Below, piece by piece: positions 40,002 to 42,000 of a DNA stretch of 42,000 nucleotides (position 1 is its first letter; the number at the start of each line of letters is the position of its first letter). The notes beneath the pieces were generated by a model. The model did not search any database, was not told the DNA's origin, and worked only from the letters and a program-made list of their open reading frames with translations. This stretch comes from Candidatus Solibacter usitatus (lineage in GTDB: Bacteria > Acidobacteriota > Terriglobia > Bryobacterales > Bryobacteraceae): NCBI GenBank assembly GCA_016191645.1, contig JACPVQ010000218.1, forward strand, positions 1-42,000, given 5' to 3'. The translations under genes were made by a program, and so were the position numbers.

Positions 40002-42000
40002 ATGCGCTTGGATTGGACTCCCGGAATCGCCCTACTGCTGGTCGTTTTCATTTTCCTGCTATCCATGGCCCGCCGCGCCGCCGGGTGGGTGCTCGACTAC
40101 CAATGGTGGCGCGAGATGGGGCAAGTGGAAACACTCATCAACATGGTGCTCTACTCGGTGCTGCCGCAACTCGCGGTCACTTTGGTGGGATTCGTTTCCC
40201 TTTGGATCGCCCATGCGCGAGGGATGAAAGCCGCCGGCACCCGGCTCGGTGAGCATCCGCTCTATGCGAAGGCGTCCGTGCTCGGAGCACTGTTCCTCGC
40301 CTACGTTTGTTCCTCCATGACCGCGTCCAGCTGGAGCGCCGTGCTCTTTCTCGGCGGCAGACAGTTGCCCGCCGAGGCCGCAGGCTGGCACGATCCCGTT
40401 TTCCAGAAACCACTTTCCTTTTATCTGTTCGAGCTTCCGTTCTACGACATGATGCTCGGCGTTCTGCTGATTCTCACCATCGTCTCCGGTTTGGCCTATG
40501 CAGGTGCATTTCTGTTCTGGTCGGCGAAGCTGCGCGGGCCGCGCGTTTTGAGCGATGGCTCGGTGGAATGGCCGGAATTCGATTTCGGACGCATCCTCCA
40601 CTCCTCCTTCACAAAGGCCGTTCTTGTACTTTTTCTGATCACGTTCGCGGCGGAACGCTTTCTGGACCGCTACGATCTGCTCACCGGCGACCATGGGTTC
40701 ATGGTCGGCGTCGATTATATCGACGAGCACATCAAACTGCCGCTGCGCTGGTTGACGATTGCGGCGACCCTGGCGTCCATTGGGCTCGTGATCACCAGTA
40801 AATGGCGGGTGATGGCTATTTCTCTTGTGGCCGTGATCCTGGTGGAGAAACTGGTTCCCACCGTGGTCCACGGAGTCTACGTGCGGCCGAACGAAATCTC
40901 GCTGGAAAAGCCGTATATTCAACGCCACATCGCCGCGACCCGTTCGGCGTTCACGCTCGATCGCAGGGCCAAAGAATTCGAGCATAAAGCGCGGCTCGAC
41001 GCGCGCATCGATCCCAACAAAAACAAGGCCATCTTCGATAATGTCCGCCTTTGGGATTGGCGCGCCTTCCACGATACCGTGACGCAGATTCAAGCTCTGC
41101 GCCCCTACTATGTCTTCCATGGCACTGATGTGGACCGCTACCAGCTTGACGGCGAATTGCGCCAGGTGCTTCTTACGCCGCGTGAACTCGATGTGCGGCA
41201 ATTGCCGCCCGACGCGCGCTCGCGCTGGATGAATCCGCATTTCATCTACACGCATGGTTACGGGATGGTTCTGGCGGAAGCGAACAAGATCACGCCCGAC
41301 GGACTTCCCGTCCTATATATCCAAAACGCCCCGGCCGAAGTGAAGACGAAGGATCTGCGCTTGACACGCCCGGAGATCTACTACGGGGAGATCGCTCATG
41401 AGCCTATCTTTGTGCGCTCCGGCCAACCGGAATTCAACTATCCTTCCGGCGCCGAGAACGTGCACACGCGCTACGAGGGCAAAGGCGGCTTCCCCATCGC
41501 TTCTCTTGCGCTGCGTTTGGCGGCCACCGTTGCGCATGCCGATTGGAATATTCTCCTCACCGGATTCCTGACCGGGGAGAGCCGCATGATGATCCGGCGC
41601 AACGTGCATGCGCGCGTCGAAGAGCTTGCCGGCTTCCTCCATTGGGATCCGGACGCTTACATGGTGATTACTCCTGAAGGCCGTCTCGTCTGGATGATGG
41701 ATGGCTATACCAAGTCCGATGCGCATCCCTACTCGCTTCGCGTGCGCATGGGTGGAGAGACCGTCAACTACCTTCGCAACGCCGTCAAGGCGACCGTGGA
41801 TGCCTATGACGGCGAAATCCGCTTCTATATCTTCGATGAACAGGACCCCATCATCCGCGCATACGCCGCCTTGTTTCCGAAGCTGTTCCGCAAAGCCGCC
41901 GAGATGCCTCCCTCCCTCCGCGAGCACGCCCGCTATCCGCTCACGCAGTTTCAGGTGCAGGCGGAGATCTATCGCACTTTTCACATGCGTGACGCCGAAG
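40002..42000 (+). CDS. UPF0182-family membrane protein (3' truncated)
   Basis: The frame from the ATG at 40002 is open to the window end, at least 666 residues; the family is usually around 900. AGGAG at 39988-39992 is nine bases upstream and serves as ribosome site. The first third has seven or so membrane helices (GIALLLVVFIFLLSM, LFLAYVCSSMT, MMLGVLLILTIVSGLAYA, AVLVLFLITFAAERFL and others). The soluble part follows with the family hallmark VRPNEISLEKPYIQRHIAAT and then YTHGYGMVLAEAN, RPEIYYGE and GFLTGESRMMIRRNV. COG1615/UPF0182 proteins have no established function. It follows pyrC after 29 bases and may be co-transcribed. Confidence 0.9.
   Translation, partial: MRLDWTPGIALLLVVFIFLLSMARRAAGWVLDYQWWREMGQVETLINMVLYSVLPQLAVTLVGFVSLWIAHARGMKAAGTRLGEHPLYAKASVLGALFLAYVCSSMTASSWSAVLFLGGRQLPAEAAGWHDPVFQKPLSFYLFELPFYDMMLGVLLILTIVSGLAYAGAFLFWSAKLRGPRVLSDGSVEWPEFDFGRILHSSFTKAVLVLFLITFAAERFLDRYDLLTGDHGFMVGVDYIDEHIKLPLRWLTIAATLASIGLVITSKWRVMAISLVAVILVEKLVPTVVHGVYVRPNEISLEKPYIQRHIAATRSAFTLDRRAKEFEHKARLDARIDPNKNKAIFDNVRLWDWRAFHDTVTQIQALRPYYVFHGTDVDRYQLDGELRQVLLTPRELDVRQLPPDARSRWMNPHFIYTHGYGMVLAEANKITPDGLPVLYIQNAPAEVKTKDLRLTRPEIYYGEIAHEPIFVRSGQPEFNYPSGAENVHTRYEGKGGFPIASLALRLAATVAHADWNILLTGFLTGESRMMIRRNVHARVEELAGFLHWDPDAYMVITPEGRLVWMMDGYTKSDAHPYSLRVRMGGETVNYLRNAVKATVDAYDGEIRFYIFDEQDPIIRAYAALFPKLFRKAAEMPPSLREHARYPLTQFQVQAEIYRTFHMRDAE

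Noticed and set aside
40059-41255. 398-codon frame on the - strand near the window end
   Set aside because: It mirrors the UPF0182 frame that runs open from 40002 to the edge. The + strand product has clear membrane helices and family motifs.

Overview
The window is GC-rich and densely coding. It most likely comes from an acidobacterium of the Solibacter/Bryobacter type. The main evidence is a large secreted protein (9683-13600) whose C-terminus matches the paralogous domain I know as TIGR03437, which is greatly expanded in Solibacter. The unnamed tandem secreted paralogues at 13953-18445, and palindromes with a CT-YC-AG core, fit the same group. I see no rRNA, tRNA, CRISPR array, transposase or phage gene.

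Layout. (1) 1-9611, + strand: a type II secretion (T2SS) operon entered in the middle of gspF. The order is gspF, a gspG-like gene without a prepilin-peptidase motif, gspG, gspH, gspI, gspJ, gspK (broken by a one-base frameshift), gspL, gspM, gspC, a small secreted protein of unknown role, and gspD with a coding 24-bp minisatellite. Most junctions overlap by 1-8 bases, so translation is coupled. (2) 9683-13600: a modular secreted protein with LGFP-like repeats, Ig-like domains, a C39-peptidase-like domain lacking its cysteine, and the Solibacter C-terminal domain. (3) 13601-18500: two tandem secreted paralogues, each with its own promoter candidate, long structured leader, strong ribosome binding site and hairpin. 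(4) 18499-20184, - strand: a GT39-type membrane glycosyltransferase, followed by a leader region and a DksA/TraR-type zinc-finger regulator.

(5) 21063-25757, + strand: a four-gene unit with a sodium/solute symporter, a 63-residue membrane protein, galactokinase and an exported amidohydrolase. It converges on a - strand carboxylesterase. (6) 27273-29060: a zinc-dependent medium-chain dehydrogenase and a KduD-type short-chain dehydrogenase, probably for sugar-acid catabolism. (7) 29145-32597, - strand: dnaE. Diverging from it are a DHDPS/NAL-family aldolase and an 83-residue unknown protein. (8) 34032-37082: a PAS histidine kinase whose phospho-accepting histidine is replaced by lysine, then an unknown secreted protein. 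(9) 37179-39972: pyrR-pyrB-pyrC, with pyrC ending in two REP-like palindromes that are translated. (10) 40002 to the window end: a UPF0182 membrane protein, cut by the edge.

How it fits together. The T2SS would export folded proteins across the outer membrane. The modular protein next to gspD and the tandem paralogues are plausible cargo or surface products, but this is inference from position and signal peptides. The symporter, galactokinase and dehydrogenase genes suggest a life on plant or microbial sugars. The most unusual items are the tandem paralogue locus with a leader that can form two exclusive folds, the two proteins that keep a fold but lose its key residue (C39-like domain and histidine kinase), the unprocessed GspG-like protein, and the repeat expansion inside the secretin.
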